64,000 nucleotides of DNA, taken from assembly GCF_006546835.1 (NCBI RefSeq), contig NZ_VICB01000005.1, positions 124,001-188,000 on the forward strand. Reading direction: 5' to 3'. Positions within the stretch are counted from its first letter, which is position 1. Each line of letters starts with the position of its first letter. A model generated the notes under the pieces. It did no database searches, was not told the DNA's origin, and worked only from the letters and a program-made list of their open reading frames with translations. The position numbers and the translations under genes were made by a program. This document shows, in pieces, positions 35,839 through 45,204 of the stretch. The stretch comes from Actinomyces johnsonii (GTDB taxonomy: Bacteria > Actinomycetota > Actinomycetes > Actinomycetales > Actinomycetaceae).

Positions 35839-37533
35839 TTACTGGAAGTGGCGGGGAGGCACGCTGGGGGTGGAGGATTTTCTGCTCGAGGTCGAGGGAC
35901 TCGTGCTGGGGGTGGAGGATCTTCTGCTCGAGGTCGAGGGACTCGCGCTGGGGGAGGAGGACTCCTTATCCGAGGCAGAAGGGCTCGCGCTGGCGGTTGT
36001 ACTGGGCCCAGGGCTCTTACCGGACACGTTGTCCACGGCGGCGGCCGCGTTGACAATGCCGGCGCCGCAGGCCTTGCGATCGCATTCTGCCATTGGCGTA
36101 GCTGTATTCTGCAGTATGGTGACGACCTCTTCGGCCTTCAGATCGGGGTTAAGAGCCAGCATCAGCGCAACCGTGCCGGACACGTGCGGGGTTGCCTGGC
36201 TGGTGCCCATCATGATGGCATAGTCGGGATCCTGGGGAGCTTTCGTGGATTTGTCGGCCAGGGACAAAATACCGTTCTCGGCGGCGTCGATTTCACCGCC
36301 GGGGGCGGAGATATCGACACCGGTCCCATAGTTGGAGAAGGAGGATCGGGCACCGGTCTTCGTAGAGGCGCCGACGGTGATGACGTTCTTACAGCCCGCA
36401 GGGGCGACGTTGCGCACGTCCTGATCATCGTTCCCGGCGGCGGCGACGATGATTGAGCCGCGTGCGACAGCGGCATCGATGGTCTTCTGGAAGAAGCGCG
36501 GGCAGCTGCCGGTGCCGCCTATGCTCATATTGATGATCCGGGCGGGGTTCTCGTTGTCCGGTACGCCGTTGACCTTGCCCCCCGAGGCCCAGGTGACGGC
36601 GTCGATGGTGTCGGCGCTTGTGGAACCGCAGCGGCCCAGGACGCGCACGGGCACGATTTTGGCATCCGGGGCGACGCCCGCCACTCCGTTCTTGTTGTTC
36701 GTGCGCGCGGCGATAGTGCCGGCCACGTGGGAACCGTGCCAGCTCGACGTCTGATCCTTGCTGGCCCCGCCCTCCGAAGAACAGTCGCCCTGCTCGACCC
36801 AGTCGCCCTCGTCGGACGGGTCCGCGTCGTAGCCATCATTGTCGCGAGCCCTTGCGGGATCGGAGATGAAGTCATAGCCGGGCAGGAGCTGGCCCTCAAA
36901 GTCCGGATGGTTGCTCAGGATGCCAGTGTCGATGACGGCTACCGTGACGCCCTTGCCCGTGGACTGCGACCAGGCGTTGGTGGCGTTGACGCCGTAGGAG
37001 CCCGAGGTCATGTCCCACTGCTTGGAGAAGTATTGATCGTCGGGGACGTTGCTGTCCTCGGAGGAGGCGTTGTCCACGGCGGTCATGTGCATATCGGGCT
37101 CGACGGACTCAATGCCGTTGGCGGCCTCAAGTGTGGAAATGAACTCCTTAACCTGGTTCACAGTGAGCTTGTCGCTCAGTTTGACACCGGCCGTGCTCAG
37201 GGAGTGCGCGGTAACGTTCTCCACCTTGACTGAGAACTTCCCGGCGGCGTTGTCCAGCGTCTGCCTGTCCTCGGAGGGCAGGGATTCGAGGACGTTCTCG
37301 CCGTAGGCCTTCGCCGAGGCGATGACCTTGGCCGCCGCCGAGTTTTCGGCGTAGGAGACGATGAAGCGGTCGCTGGGCTCATTTGCGGCAGTGCTGCTGG
37401 ACGCCTTTGCGGAGGAGCTGCGGTTGCCGAAGACTCCGGCATAAACCAGACCTGCGGCGATGATGGAGACCACTGCGACGGTGGAGACAATGGCGATGAT
37501 CAGGACACGTTTTCTGCTGAGGGTTGTAGTCAT
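35839..37533 (-). CDS. Subtilisin-like (S8) serine protease, membrane-anchored at the N-terminus
   Basis: 564 residues from ATG 37533 (MTTTLSRKRV). A hydrophobic helix at residues 10-35 is an uncleaved anchor or signal. Residues 55-150 are an I9-like propeptide. The S8 domain has the triad Asp202 (VIDTGI), His266 (WHGSHVAGT) and Ser445 (GTSQATPH), with oxyanion Asn368 (AAGND). Cys251 and Cys302, and others, may pair outside the cell. The last 60 residues are a Ser/Thr/Pro tail built from a 14-residue repeat and ending abruptly in VPPRHFQ. No LPXTG. The ribosome binding site is poor. It is probably an extracytoplasmic protease of unknown substrate. Confidence 0.9.
   Translation of the reverse strand: MTTTLSRKRVLIIAIVSTVAVVSIIAAGLVYAGVFGNRSSSAKASSSTAANEPSDRFIVSYAENSAAAKVIASAKAYGENVLESLPSEDRQTLDNAAGKFSVKVENVTAHSLSTAGVKLSDKLTVNQVKEFISTLEAANGIESVEPDMHMTAVDNASSEDSNVPDDQYFSKQWDMTSGSYGVNATNAWSQSTGKGVTVAVIDTGILSNHPDFEGQLLPGYDFISDPARARDNDGYDADPSDEGDWVEQGDCSSEGGASKDQTSSWHGSHVAGTIAARTNNKNGVAGVAPDAKIVPVRVLGRCGSTSADTIDAVTWASGGKVNGVPDNENPARIINMSIGGTGSCPRFFQKTIDAAVARGSIIVAAAGNDDQDVRNVAPAGCKNVITVGASTKTGARSSFSNYGTGVDISAPGGEIDAAENGILSLADKSTKAPQDPDYAIMMGTSQATPHVSGTVALMLALNPDLKAEEVVTILQNTATPMAECDRKACGAGIVNAAAAVDNVSGKSPGPSTTASASPSASDKESSSPSASPSTSSRRSSTPSTSPSTSSRKSSTPSVPPRHFQ
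35863..35988 (-). repeat. Three 42-bp tandem repeats in the protease tail
   Basis: Units start at 35863, 35905 and 35947 (plus strand GCTGGGGGTGGAGGAT). The first two are nearly identical and the third has decayed. Each encodes 14 residues of the SPSTSSRKSSTPS type. The region before 35863 looks like a further decayed, frame-shifted unit, which brings in the stop codon. Confidence 0.8.
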
Positions 37534-37695
37534 ATCAGGAGACGCTTTCGGTGGGGACGACCCCGGGGGGACGGGGCTGCTCAGAAGCCCGCAGTGCGAC
37601 GAGTCTGGCACGAAAAGGCGGCAGAGTCCCATCCGTGACTGTGGGTAGGCCTCCCCAACAGGGGCTGTTGGACAGGTCCGCCCGCTTCGGTTGCG

Positions 37696-37965
37696 CTAGT
37701 GGCTCCGGTCGTCACGTACGGATCGACTGCGCCGAATCATAACGATGAGCACCAGGGCCGTGCCCGTCAGGACGGAGACGATGCGGCCGATCGGGGCGGT
37801 GAGCCAGGCCGCCAGGATCGTCATGCCGACGGTCATGTAGACGGCCGCCCAGGCGATTGCCCCGACGGCCGTGGCTGCTACGTAGCGGCGCAGCGGCATG
37901 CGGGCCACGCCCGCGGAGATGAGGAAGGCTAGCCTAAGCAGTCCGGTGTCCGGATGTGGAATCAC
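37696..37965 (-). pseudogene. DedA-like membrane protein, C-terminal fragment
   Basis: Up to 89 codons resembling the C-terminal third of DedA/VTT proteins: LRLAFLISAGVARMPLRRYV, an A-G-x-W-like AVGAIAWAAVYM, and a final membrane helix with a basic tail (MIRRSRSVRDDRSH). The upstream membrane part and the expected N-terminus are missing; the DNA before it is the lepA 5' region. Most likely a remnant; expression as a small membrane protein cannot be excluded. Confidence 0.5.
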
Positions 37966-38072
37966 CTACGTTGGCGCCTGGAAGAATCGGCGTGCAGCCG
38001 CACCTCACACCGCGGGGCGGCCCGCCGGGCTGGGGCGGTGGGCCGCCGTCGTGGGACACTTGAGCCAGACCC

Positions 38073-39992
38073 ATGCCAGATATGAGGAAGAGCCAGGAAC
38101 CGATCTCCGTGTCACCGATCCCCACACCAGAGCAGATGACCAGCGTCCAGCCCGCCGCCACCGAGCAGGCGCGGCTGCGCAACTTCTGCATCATCGCGCA
38201 CATCGACCATGGCAAGTCCACCCTGGCCGACCGCATGCTTCAGGCCACCGGCGTCGTCCAGCCCCGCGACATGCGCGCCCAGTACCTGGACCGCATGGAC
38301 ATCGAGCGCGAGCGCGGCATCACCATCAAGTCCCAGGCCGTGCGCATGCCCTGGGCCCTCGAGGGCGACGACGGCGTCACGCGCGCCTACGCCCTCAACA
38401 TGATCGATACCCCCGGGCACGTCGACTTCTCCTACGAGGTCAACCGCTCTCTGGCCGCCTGCGAGGGCGCGGTCCTCCTGGTCGACGCCGCCCAGGGCAT
38501 CCAGGCCCAGACACTGGCCAACCTCTACATGGCCATCGAGGGAGACCTCACCATCATCCCGGTCCTGAACAAGATCGACCTGCCCGCCGCCGAGCCAGAG
38601 AAGCACGCCGAGGAGATCGCCTCCCTCATCGGCTGCGACGTCGACGACGTCCTCAAGGTCTCCGGCAAAACCGGCCAGGGCGTACCCGAGCTCCTCGACC
38701 GAATCGTCGAGACCGTCCCGCCCCCGCACGGCGCCCCCGACGCCCCGGCCCGCGCCATGATCTTCGACTCCGTCTACGACACCTACCGCGGCGTGGTCAC
38801 CTACGTGCGCGTCGTCGACGGCGCCCTCAAGCCCCGCGAGCGCATTGAGATGCTCTCCACCGAGGCTGTCCATGACCTGCTGGAGATCGGCGTCATCAGC
38901 CCCGAGCCCACGCCGTCGGCGGGTCTGGGGGCCGGGGAGGTCGGATACCTCATCACCGGCGTCAAAGATGTGCGCCAATCCAAGGTCGGTGACACGGTCA
39001 CCTCTGCGGCTGCCCCGGCCGCCGAACCCCTGTCGGGTTACCAGGATCCCAAGCCCATGGTCTTCTCCGGCCTGTTCCCGGTGGACGGCTCGGACTTCCC
39101 CGCTCTGCGCGACGCCCTGGACAAGCTCAAGCTCAACGACGCGGCCCTGACCTATGAGCCGGAGACCTCGGTGGCCCTGGGCTTTGGCTTTCGCTGCGGC
39201 TACCTGGGGCTGCTGCACCTGGAGATCATCCGTGAGCGACTGGAGCGCGAGTTCAACCTGGACATCATCTCCACGGCGCCGTCGGTGGTTTACGAGGTGA
39301 CCATGGAGGACCGCACCGTGCACACGGTCACTAACCCCAGCGAGTTCCCCGAGGGCAAGGTCGCCGCAGTCTCCGAGCCGGTCGTGCGGGCCACGATCCT
39401 GACCCCCAGTGAGTTCGTGGGCACGGTCATGGAGCTGTGCCAGTCGCGCCGCGGCACCATGCAGGGCATGGACTACCTGTCCGAGTCCCGCGTGGAGATG
39501 CACTACGTGCTGCCGCTGGCGGAGATCGTCTTCGACTTCTTCGATGCCCTGAAGTCGCGCACCCGCGGCTACGCCTCCCTGGACTATGAGACGGACGGCT
39601 CCCAGGACGCCAACCTGGTCAAGGTCGACATCCTGCTCAACGGGGACAAGGTGGATGCCTTCAGCGCCATCGTCCACCGCGACTCGGCCTACTCCTACGG
39701 CGTCATGATGACCAAGCGGCTTAAGGACCTCATCCCGCGCCAGCAGTTCGAGGTGCCCGTGCAGGCGGCCATCGGCACCCGGGTCATCGCCCGCGAGACC
39801 ATCCGGGCCCTGCGCAAGGACATGCTGGCCAAGTGCTACGGCGGTGACATCACCCGCAAGCGCAAGCTGCTGGAGAAGCAGAAGGAGGGCAAGAAGCGCA
39901 TGAAGGCCATAGGCCGCGTCGAAGTGCCCCAGGAGGCCTTCATCGCTGCCCTCGGCGCGGACACGCCCACCGGCGCCAAACCGGGCAAGTAA
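38073..39992 (+). CDS. lepA: Elongation factor 4 (LepA)
   Basis: 639 residues, a translational GTPase that acts on stalled or back-translocating ribosomes. G1 is AHIDHGKST near 47, G2 lies within [12 protein letters not shown]3 is [12 protein letters not shown] near 112, and G4 is NKIDLP near 166. The specific C-terminal domain ends with [21 protein letters not shown]. The start at 38073 ([10 protein letters not shown]) gives an N-terminal extension of about 35 residues; ATG 38082 or 38136 are alternatives. It opens the conserved lepA-hemW-hrcA-dnaJ run. Confidence 0.97.
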   Translation: MPDMRKSQEPISVSPIPTPEQMTSVQPAATEQARLRNFCIIAHIDHGKSTLADRMLQATGVVQPRDMRAQYLDRMDIERERGITIKSQAVRMPWALEGDDGVTRAYALNMIDTPGHVDFSYEVNRSLAACEGAVLLVDAAQGIQAQTLANLYMAIEGDLTIIPVLNKIDLPAAEPEKHAEEIASLIGCDVDDVLKVSGKTGQGVPELLDRIVETVPPPHGAPDAPARAMIFDSVYDTYRGVVTYVRVVDGALKPRERIEMLSTEAVHDLLEIGVISPEPTPSAGLGAGEVGYLITGVKDVRQSKVGDTVTSAAAPAAEPLSGYQDPKPMVFSGLFPVDGSDFPALRDALDKLKLNDAALTYEPETSVALGFGFRCGYLGLLHLEIIRERLEREFNLDIISTAPSVVYEVTMEDRTVHTVTNPSEFPEGKVAAVSEPVVRATILTPSEFVGTVMELCQSRRGTMQGMDYLSESRVEMHYVLPLAEIVFDFFDALKSRTRGYASLDYETDGSQDANLVKVDILLNGDKVDAFSAIVHRDSAYSYGVMMTKRLKDLIPRQQFEVPVQAAIGTRVIARETIRALRKDMLAKCYGGDITRKRKLLEKQKEGKKRMKAIGRVEVPQEAFIAALGADTPTGAKPGK

Positions 39993-40074
39993 CGGTACGT
40001 AGCAGACGAGTACGGGGACACGACGACTCCGAACGAGCAAGGCACCGACGGACCAAGAAAGGACGGGTACCGAC

Positions 40075-40899
40075 ATGGCTGAGATGACAGGGAAGAACAC
40101 GGCGAGCACGGTCGAGGCTGCATTGAGCGACGACGGCTCCGGCCTGGTGCTCACCCGCGAGCTGGCCCGGGTCCTGGGTCAGCCGCACGCGGGCGCCGAC
40201 GGCCGCCACGACGACGAGCCCTCCCCGTTCCACGACGGCGACCTGGTGGGAACCGTCAGCGCCGTGTGCACTGTCCGGCGGATGCGGCCCGATGCCGGCC
40301 CGGCGGGAGTCTCGGCGATCCACAAGGGCGCCGTCGACGGCCCGGTCGAGGTCGGTCGCACCGGGATTGTCACCGACGAGCACGGGGACAGCGCCCACCA
40401 CGGCGGGACCGACAAGGCCCTCTACGCCATGAGCGCCGCCGAGCAGCGTCACTGGTCGGAGGAACTCGGTGGTATCGAGCCGGGCCGACTGGGGGAGAAC
40501 CTGCTCATCGAGGGTGATATCGACGACGTCGAGATCGGGGCGATCCTGTCCATCGGCGACCCGGCCGCCGGAGGCCTGCGGGTGCGGGTGACCGGCGTGC
40601 GCAACCCGTGCGCCACCTTCGCCCGGGGCGTGGGCCGGGCCGACTGGGTGGAGGTCTTCTCCGAGCGCAACCGAGTGGGCGTCTACCTCGCGGTGCTCGC
40701 CGGGGGAGTGATCCAGGCCGGTGACGAGGTGCGCGTGATCTCCTCCCCGGGCCATCGGGTCACCTGCCGGCGCTGGTTCGCCCACCACGACCCGCGCGAC
40801 GCCCAGGGGTTGCTCAACTCCGAGATCTTCGGCAACTGCGTCATCGCGCCCTTCACCAAGAAGTACGTGCGCGCCGCCGCCCACGAGCAGGTCGGCTGA
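40075..40899 (+). CDS. MOSC domain-containing protein
   Basis: A 274-residue cytosolic protein. The core (residues about 85-220) has GPVEVGRTGIVTDEHGD, HHGGTDKALYAM, GRLGENL and VRNPCATF with the conserved MOSC Cys. This arrangement is like the YiiM type, which uses molybdenum cofactor sulfur chemistry or detoxifies N-hydroxylated compounds. AAGAAAGGACGGGT precedes the ATG. Substrate unknown. It lies between lepA and trmB on the same strand and may be co-transcribed. Confidence 0.88.
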   Translation: MAEMTGKNTASTVEAALSDDGSGLVLTRELARVLGQPHAGADGRHDDEPSPFHDGDLVGTVSAVCTVRRMRPDAGPAGVSAIHKGAVDGPVEVGRTGIVTDEHGDSAHHGGTDKALYAMSAAEQRHWSEELGGIEPGRLGENLLIEGDIDDVEIGAILSIGDPAAGGLRVRVTGVRNPCATFARGVGRADWVEVFSERNRVGVYLAVLAGGVIQAGDEVRVISSPGHRVTCRRWFAHHDPRDAQGLLNSEIFGNCVIAPFTKKYVRAAAHEQVG

Positions 40900-40979
40900 A
40901 AGCACCGTGCAGTGCCGGATAGCAGCACCGGATAGACGGCATAGAAGAGTCAAGAGAAGGAAAGGACTGAAGGCCCCGC

Positions 40980-41990
40980 ATGGCTCAGCACCATCCGCCC
41001 CGTTCCCACGCCATCCATTCGCGGGTGCGTTCCTTCTCGCGCGCCGGCGGCAGGCTGCGCCCCGTCCAGGCCGAAGCCCTGGCCGAGCTCGGGCCCCGCT
41101 ACGTCGTCAACGTGCCGCGGGCCGACGCCGTGCGCACCGTGTCCCCGAGCTTCCGCCTGGAGCCGGACCGACTCTTCGGACACGTCGGGCAGGTGCGCCC
41201 CCTCATCGTCGAGGTCGGCTCGGGCAGTGGTGAGGCGCTGCTGGCTCACGCTGCCGCCCACCCGGGTGCGGACTACCTGGCGGTGGAGGTATGGGAGACC
41301 GCGATCGCCCGACTGGTGACCTCCATTCACCGGCAGGGCCTGCACAACGTGCGCGTCGTTCCCGCCGACGCCTCCCAGCTGTTGGCCACGGCCCTGCCGG
41401 TGGCCTGCGCCAGCGAGGTGTGGGTGTTCTTCCCCGACCCCTGGCGCAAGCCCCGCCACCGCAAACGCCGTCTGGTGACCACCGCCTTCGCCGACTCGGT
41501 GGCGCGCGTTCTGCGCCCCAGCGGCGTGTGGCGTCTGGCCACCGACTGGGCGGACTACGCCTGGCAGATGCGCGACGTCATCGAGGACGTCGCGGCGCTG
41601 CCCACCGGTCTGCGCCCCGACGCGACCCTGCCCTACTTCCGGCACGACGACGCCGGCGCCCGCCCCGATCTGGGGGCCGAGACCGCCGAGGAGGGGAGTC
41701 TGGGCAACGGCCTGGACCCTGGTTCCCCGGCGGGCGTGCGCGGCGGCTGGTCGCCCCGCTACGAGGGGCGGGTTATGACCCGGTTCGAGCAGCGGGGCCT
41801 GGATGCCGGGCGCACGATCCGCGACCTGACCGCCGTGCGCACCGAGGTGGCCTGGATCCCCGAACGGGGTGCCTCCATGCTGGAGCGTCTCGAGGTCGAG
41901 GGCCAGGCCTGGGACCAGCTGGAGTCCCAACCCTGGCGCCTGCGAGAGGGCCGCGGCGACGGCCTGTTGCACGCGACGGATCAGCTGTGA
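40980..41990 (+). CDS. trmB: tRNA (guanine-46-N7-)-methyltransferase
   Basis: 336 residues, longer than most TrmB proteins (about 220-260). SAM-binding motif IVEVGSGSGEALLAHA near 79, the family marks YLAVEVWETAIARL near 102, and VWVFFPDPWRKPRHRKRRL near 150 (catalytic Asp and tRNA-binding basics). A 40-residue region after about 225 is an insertion rich in Gly and Ala. The N-terminal extension HSRVRSFSRAGGRL is typical for actinobacteria. Its stop overlaps the next start in GTGA. Confidence 0.95.
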   Translation: MAQHHPPRSHAIHSRVRSFSRAGGRLRPVQAEALAELGPRYVVNVPRADAVRTVSPSFRLEPDRLFGHVGQVRPLIVEVGSGSGEALLAHAAAHPGADYLAVEVWETAIARLVTSIHRQGLHNVRVVPADASQLLATALPVACASEVWVFFPDPWRKPRHRKRRLVTTAFADSVARVLRPSGVWRLATDWADYAWQMRDVIEDVAALPTGLRPDATLPYFRHDDAGARPDLGAETAEEGSLGNGLDPGSPAGVRGGWSPRYEGRVMTRFEQRGLDAGRTIRDLTAVRTEVAWIPERGASMLERLEVEGQAWDQLESQPWRLREGRGDGLLHATDQL

Positions 41991-43303
41991 GCGGTGCCGC
42001 CGGGCTGCCCCGCCGCGCCTGGCTTATGGTCATCGTTGTCGGCTTCCTGGGTTTCTGCGCGGTTCTGCGGGCGCCGGTCGGGGTCATCCCGCCTCTGCTG
42101 ACGCGTCTGGGGCAGGATCTGGGTATGGGGGAGGTGGCGCGCGGCGCGCTGACCTCGGTGCCGATCCTGTGCTTCGGGCTGCTCACGCCGCTGGCCTCAC
42201 TCGTGGTGCGCCGCGTCGGCGTCAACGCCGCGGGTCTGCTCACCCTGGGAATGGCTCTGGCTGGGGCGCTGCTGCGCTCGGCCGGGACCACCTGGGCGGC
42301 CTTCGCCGGAACCGTCGTCATCGGGGCGGGGCTGACGGTGGGCAACCTGGTGGCTCCCATGGTCATCGGCCGCGACTTCTGGCACCGCACGGCGCTGATG
42401 ACCGGCCTGTACTCCTCGACCTGCAACGTCATCGTCACGGCGGCCACGGCTCTTGCCGTGCCGCTGGCCCTCGTCATCGGCTGGCAGGGCTCGGCCGCCG
42501 CCTGGACCGCGGTCCCGGTGCTGTTGGCCGGCGTCCTGTGGCTGTGGGTCTTCCCGCCCGGCAGGCCGGCGCCCCGCCAGAGTCTGCGGGAGCGGGCGGG
42601 GATGACCTCCTGGGTGACGGAGCGGGCCCTGGCCCGGCCGACGACGTCGGCGGGCGCCGCCGTCTGGAGGCGCCCCCTGACCTGGGTGATGGCCGTGGCC
42701 TTCGCAGCCCAGACCTTCTCCTACTACGCGGTCTCGGGCTGGCTGCCTACGGCCCTTGCCGACGAGCTCGGTATGAGTGAGGCGGGCGCTGGCGCGGCCG
42801 CCTCCGTGTTCTCCCTGCTGGGGATCGTGGGGCCGCTGCTGGTCCCGGTGATGTTCGAGGCGCTGCGGTGGCCGGCGAGCCGGGTGCTCGGCGTCATCTG
42901 CGCCTGCTGGCTGACGCTGCCGGTCTGCCTCGTGGTGGCCCCCGGCTTCTGGCTGGTGCCCTGCATGCTCTCCGGCATCGCACAGGGCGCCTTCTTCGCC
43001 GCCCTGTTCACGTTGGTCATCCGCCGCTCGGAGTCTGTTGATGACAACCGCAGGACAACCGCTCTCATCCAGACAACCGGCTACTGCGTGGCCGCGGTGG
43101 GACCCGTGGTGATGGGCTGGATTCACGGGCGCAGCGGAGGCTGGGTGATTCCCTTCGCCGTGGTGACGGCGGTCCTGGTGCTCATGACCGTATGCGCCCA
43201 GATCGCGGCTCGCGCGGGTGAGCCGGCCGGAGCTGAACGCACCGTCCCGGCCGATGTCCTGGAGGGCGATGAACAGGCCGATGCTCGCGGTGGCACCGCA
43301 TGA
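41987..43303 (+). CDS. MFS transporter, CynX/NimT-like
   Basis: 438 residues with about 12 membrane helices, starting at GTG 41987 (overlapping the trmB stop), so the first helix is AWLMVIVVGFLGFCAV. LRAPVGVIPPLL near 25 and GAGLTVGNLVAPMVIGRDF near 108 fit the cyanate/nitroimidazole (CynX/NimT) branch. Substrate unknown. It is followed immediately by hemW through an ATGA overlap, which makes trmB-mfs-hemW a coupled unit. Confidence 0.85.
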   Translation: MSGAAGLPRRAWLMVIVVGFLGFCAVLRAPVGVIPPLLTRLGQDLGMGEVARGALTSVPILCFGLLTPLASLVVRRVGVNAAGLLTLGMALAGALLRSAGTTWAAFAGTVVIGAGLTVGNLVAPMVIGRDFWHRTALMTGLYSSTCNVIVTAATALAVPLALVIGWQGSAAAWTAVPVLLAGVLWLWVFPPGRPAPRQSLRERAGMTSWVTERALARPTTSAGAAVWRRPLTWVMAVAFAAQTFSYYAVSGWLPTALADELGMSEAGAGAAASVFSLLGIVGPLLVPVMFEALRWPASRVLGVICACWLTLPVCLVVAPGFWLVPCMLSGIAQGAFFAALFTLVIRRSESVDDNRRTTALIQTTGYCVAAVGPVVMGWIHGRSGGWVIPFAVVTAVLVLMTVCAQIAARAGEPAGAERTVPADVLEGDEQADARGGTA

Positions 43304-44577
43304 GTCCGGCCCAGCCCGTGGGCGATCCCCTGCCGGGGACGGGAGAGCTGCCGCCGCAGGTGGCCGCGCCCGCGCCAGATGGGGGCGAGCGCCCGTTCTC
43401 GGTATACCTGCACGTGCCCTACTGCCGGGTGCGCTGCGGCTACTGCGACTTCAACACCTACACGAACCTGTCCATGGGGCGGGGCGCCTCGGCCGAGGAC
43501 TTCGTGGGCACACTCGCCGGCGAGCTGCGCGCTACGCGCCGCGCCATGGACGCTGCGGGTCTGCCGGTGCGCCGGGCGCAAACCGTCTTCGTGGGCGGGG
43601 GAACCCCCACCATGCTGCCCGCCTCGGACCTGGTGAGAATGCTGGACCTCGTGCGCGAGTGCTTCGGGCTCGCACCGGACGCGGAGGTGACGACAGAGGC
43701 GAACCCCGACTCCGTGGACGAGGCGGGCCTGGCGGTCCTGGCCCGCGGCGGCTTCACCCGGGTCTCCTTCGGGATGCAATCGGCCGTGCCCCACGTGCTG
43801 AAAGTCCTGGAGCGCACCCATGAGCCCGCCCGGGTGCCCCGCGTCGTCGAATGGGCGCGGCGGACAGGACTGAGTACCTCCCTGGACCTTATCTACGGGG
43901 CTCCGGGGGAGTCCCTGGAGGACTGGCAGCGCTCCCTGGACGCAGTGGCCCAGATCGGCCCCGACCACGTGAGTGCCTACGCCCTGGTCATCGAGGAAGG
44001 CACCAGGATGTGGGGACAGGTCCGTCGCGGAGAGCTGCCGATGCCCGAGGACGACGACGAGGCCACCAAGTACGAAATGGCCGACGCCGCCCTGGGGCGG
44101 GCCGGCTACGAGTGGTACGAGATCTCCAACTGGGCGTGCCCGGGCGCCCAGTGCCGCCACAACCGGGCCTACTGGCTCGACTGGGACTGGTGGGGTGCCG
44201 GACCCGGAGCCCACTCCCACCTGGGCGACGTACGCCTGTGGAATACCAAGCACCCGGTGGCTTGGGCAGGACAGATCGCCGCCGGCCGCCTGCCCGTAGC
44301 CGGACACGAGGTCATCGACGCGGGCTCGCGCGAGCTGGAGCGGATCATGCTGGGCATCCGCCTGCGTGAGGGCATCGCGCTGGCGAGTCTCGCAGACGGC
44401 CCGTCAGCGAACTCGGCCGACGGCACCGGAGCCACGCCGCCGCACCTGGTGCCCGTCGTGGCCGGTCTCGTGGCCGATGGGCTGCTCGACGCCGGCGCTG
44501 CCATGAGGGGCCGGGCGGTTCTCACCCTGCGCGGCCGCCTCATGGCCGACACTGTCACCCGCGCCCTGACCCAGTAA
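43300..44577 (+). CDS. hemW: Radical SAM heme chaperone HemW
   Basis: 425 residues. It carries the radical SAM cluster motif C42-x3-C46-x2-C49 (VPYCRVRCGYCDFN), the GGGTPTML box near 105 and the HemW C-terminal domain with NCW-like SNWACPGAQCRHN. HemW binds heme and hands it to apoproteins; older annotations call it oxygen-independent coproporphyrinogen oxidase, but the extra Cys of HemN is absent. The start overlaps the MFS gene by 4 nt. Confidence 0.95.
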   Translation: MSPAQPVGDPLPGTGELPPQVAAPAPDGGERPFSVYLHVPYCRVRCGYCDFNTYTNLSMGRGASAEDFVGTLAGELRATRRAMDAAGLPVRRAQTVFVGGGTPTMLPASDLVRMLDLVRECFGLAPDAEVTTEANPDSVDEAGLAVLARGGFTRVSFGMQSAVPHVLKVLERTHEPARVPRVVEWARRTGLSTSLDLIYGAPGESLEDWQRSLDAVAQIGPDHVSAYALVIEEGTRMWGQVRRGELPMPEDDDEATKYEMADAALGRAGYEWYEISNWACPGAQCRHNRAYWLDWDWWGAGPGAHSHLGDVRLWNTKHPVAWAGQIAAGRLPVAGHEVIDAGSRELERIMLGIRLREGIALASLADGPSANSADGTGATPPHLVPVVAGLVADGLLDAGAAMRGRAVLTLRGRLMADTVTRALTQ

Positions 44578-44642
44578 GTCGGCGCTCAGACACCGCAGCA
44601 GACGGGATGGCCCCAGCCCAGGGGCGGCCTGGAGTGGAGCGG

Positions 44643-44670
44643 TCCTTAAGAGGGCGTCTGCTCTTGAGGA
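44643..44670 (+). terminator. hemW: Hairpin behind hemW
   Basis: TCCTTAAGAG and CTCTTGAGGA pair (10 bp with one G-U) around an 8-nt loop, about 65 nt after the hemW stop. No T-run; termination is probable from position only. Confidence 0.45.
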
Positions 44671-44773
44671 GCGAATCCGTGTGCTGCGGGGCAGTTCTAT
44701 CCATCACGCTGAGCGGGTGATCCAGTAAGCTGACGGTAGGTCAATACCTAGACGGAATCGAAGGGCGACGGCT

Positions 44774-45166
44774 GTGACAATGACACCTGACGCACAGGTC
44801 CTGCTCAAGGTGCCTGCGAATCATCTCGACCGGCCTGCTTCTGCTTTTGAGCGGTTCATTTCGCTGCCCGCCGTCCTCACTGGCGCGCGGGGCCGCGTGG
44901 CGCGTGGGGGACGTCTCCTGGTGACCACCACGGAGGTCATTTTCGAGCCTCACCCCATGAATCTCAACAGAGACCGAAGCCGGCTGCGTGTCCCCGTGGC
45001 TGAAATCCTTGCTGCACGCCCCAAGGTCTTCATCCTCCACGTCACCGTCGTCATCTCAACCGCGAGGGGAGGCGACCTGGAGTTCGTGACGTGGAGCAGG
45101 AAAAGGGTCATTGCGGCGATCCAACAGGCACGGGCCGCTCAAGGCCTGCCCCAGCTGATGCAGTGA
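44774..45166 (+). CDS. Small PH/GRAM-like protein, unknown function
   Basis: 130 residues. GTG 44774 or ATG 44780 (MTPDAQVLLKV) are possible starts, with GAAGGG 9-15 nt upstream. The pattern of short strands (GGRLLVTTTEVIFEP, VPVAEILAARP, VTVVISTARGGDLEFVTWSRKRVIAAI) ending in an amphipathic helix resembles bacterial PH/GRAM-like domains. No signal or membrane segment. Function cannot be assigned. Confidence 0.65.
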   Translation: MTMTPDAQVLLKVPANHLDRPASAFERFISLPAVLTGARGRVARGGRLLVTTTEVIFEPHPMNLNRDRSRLRVPVAEILAARPKVFILHVTVVISTARGGDLEFVTWSRKRVIAAIQQARAAQGLPQLMQ

Positions 45167-45204
45167 TGTTTTCGCGGTGATGTTTTCAATGTAGTGTCAG
45201 GGAT

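Noticed and set aside
35804-36223. Plus-strand frame with leucine/glutamate repeats over the protease tail
   Set aside because: It is the complement of the Ser/Thr/Pro 42-bp repeats of the protease; no start signal.
38112-40154. A 680-codon open frame antisense to lepA
   Set aside because: The same shadow effect; low-complexity Val/Gly/Asp/His sequence opposite a well-conserved GTPase.
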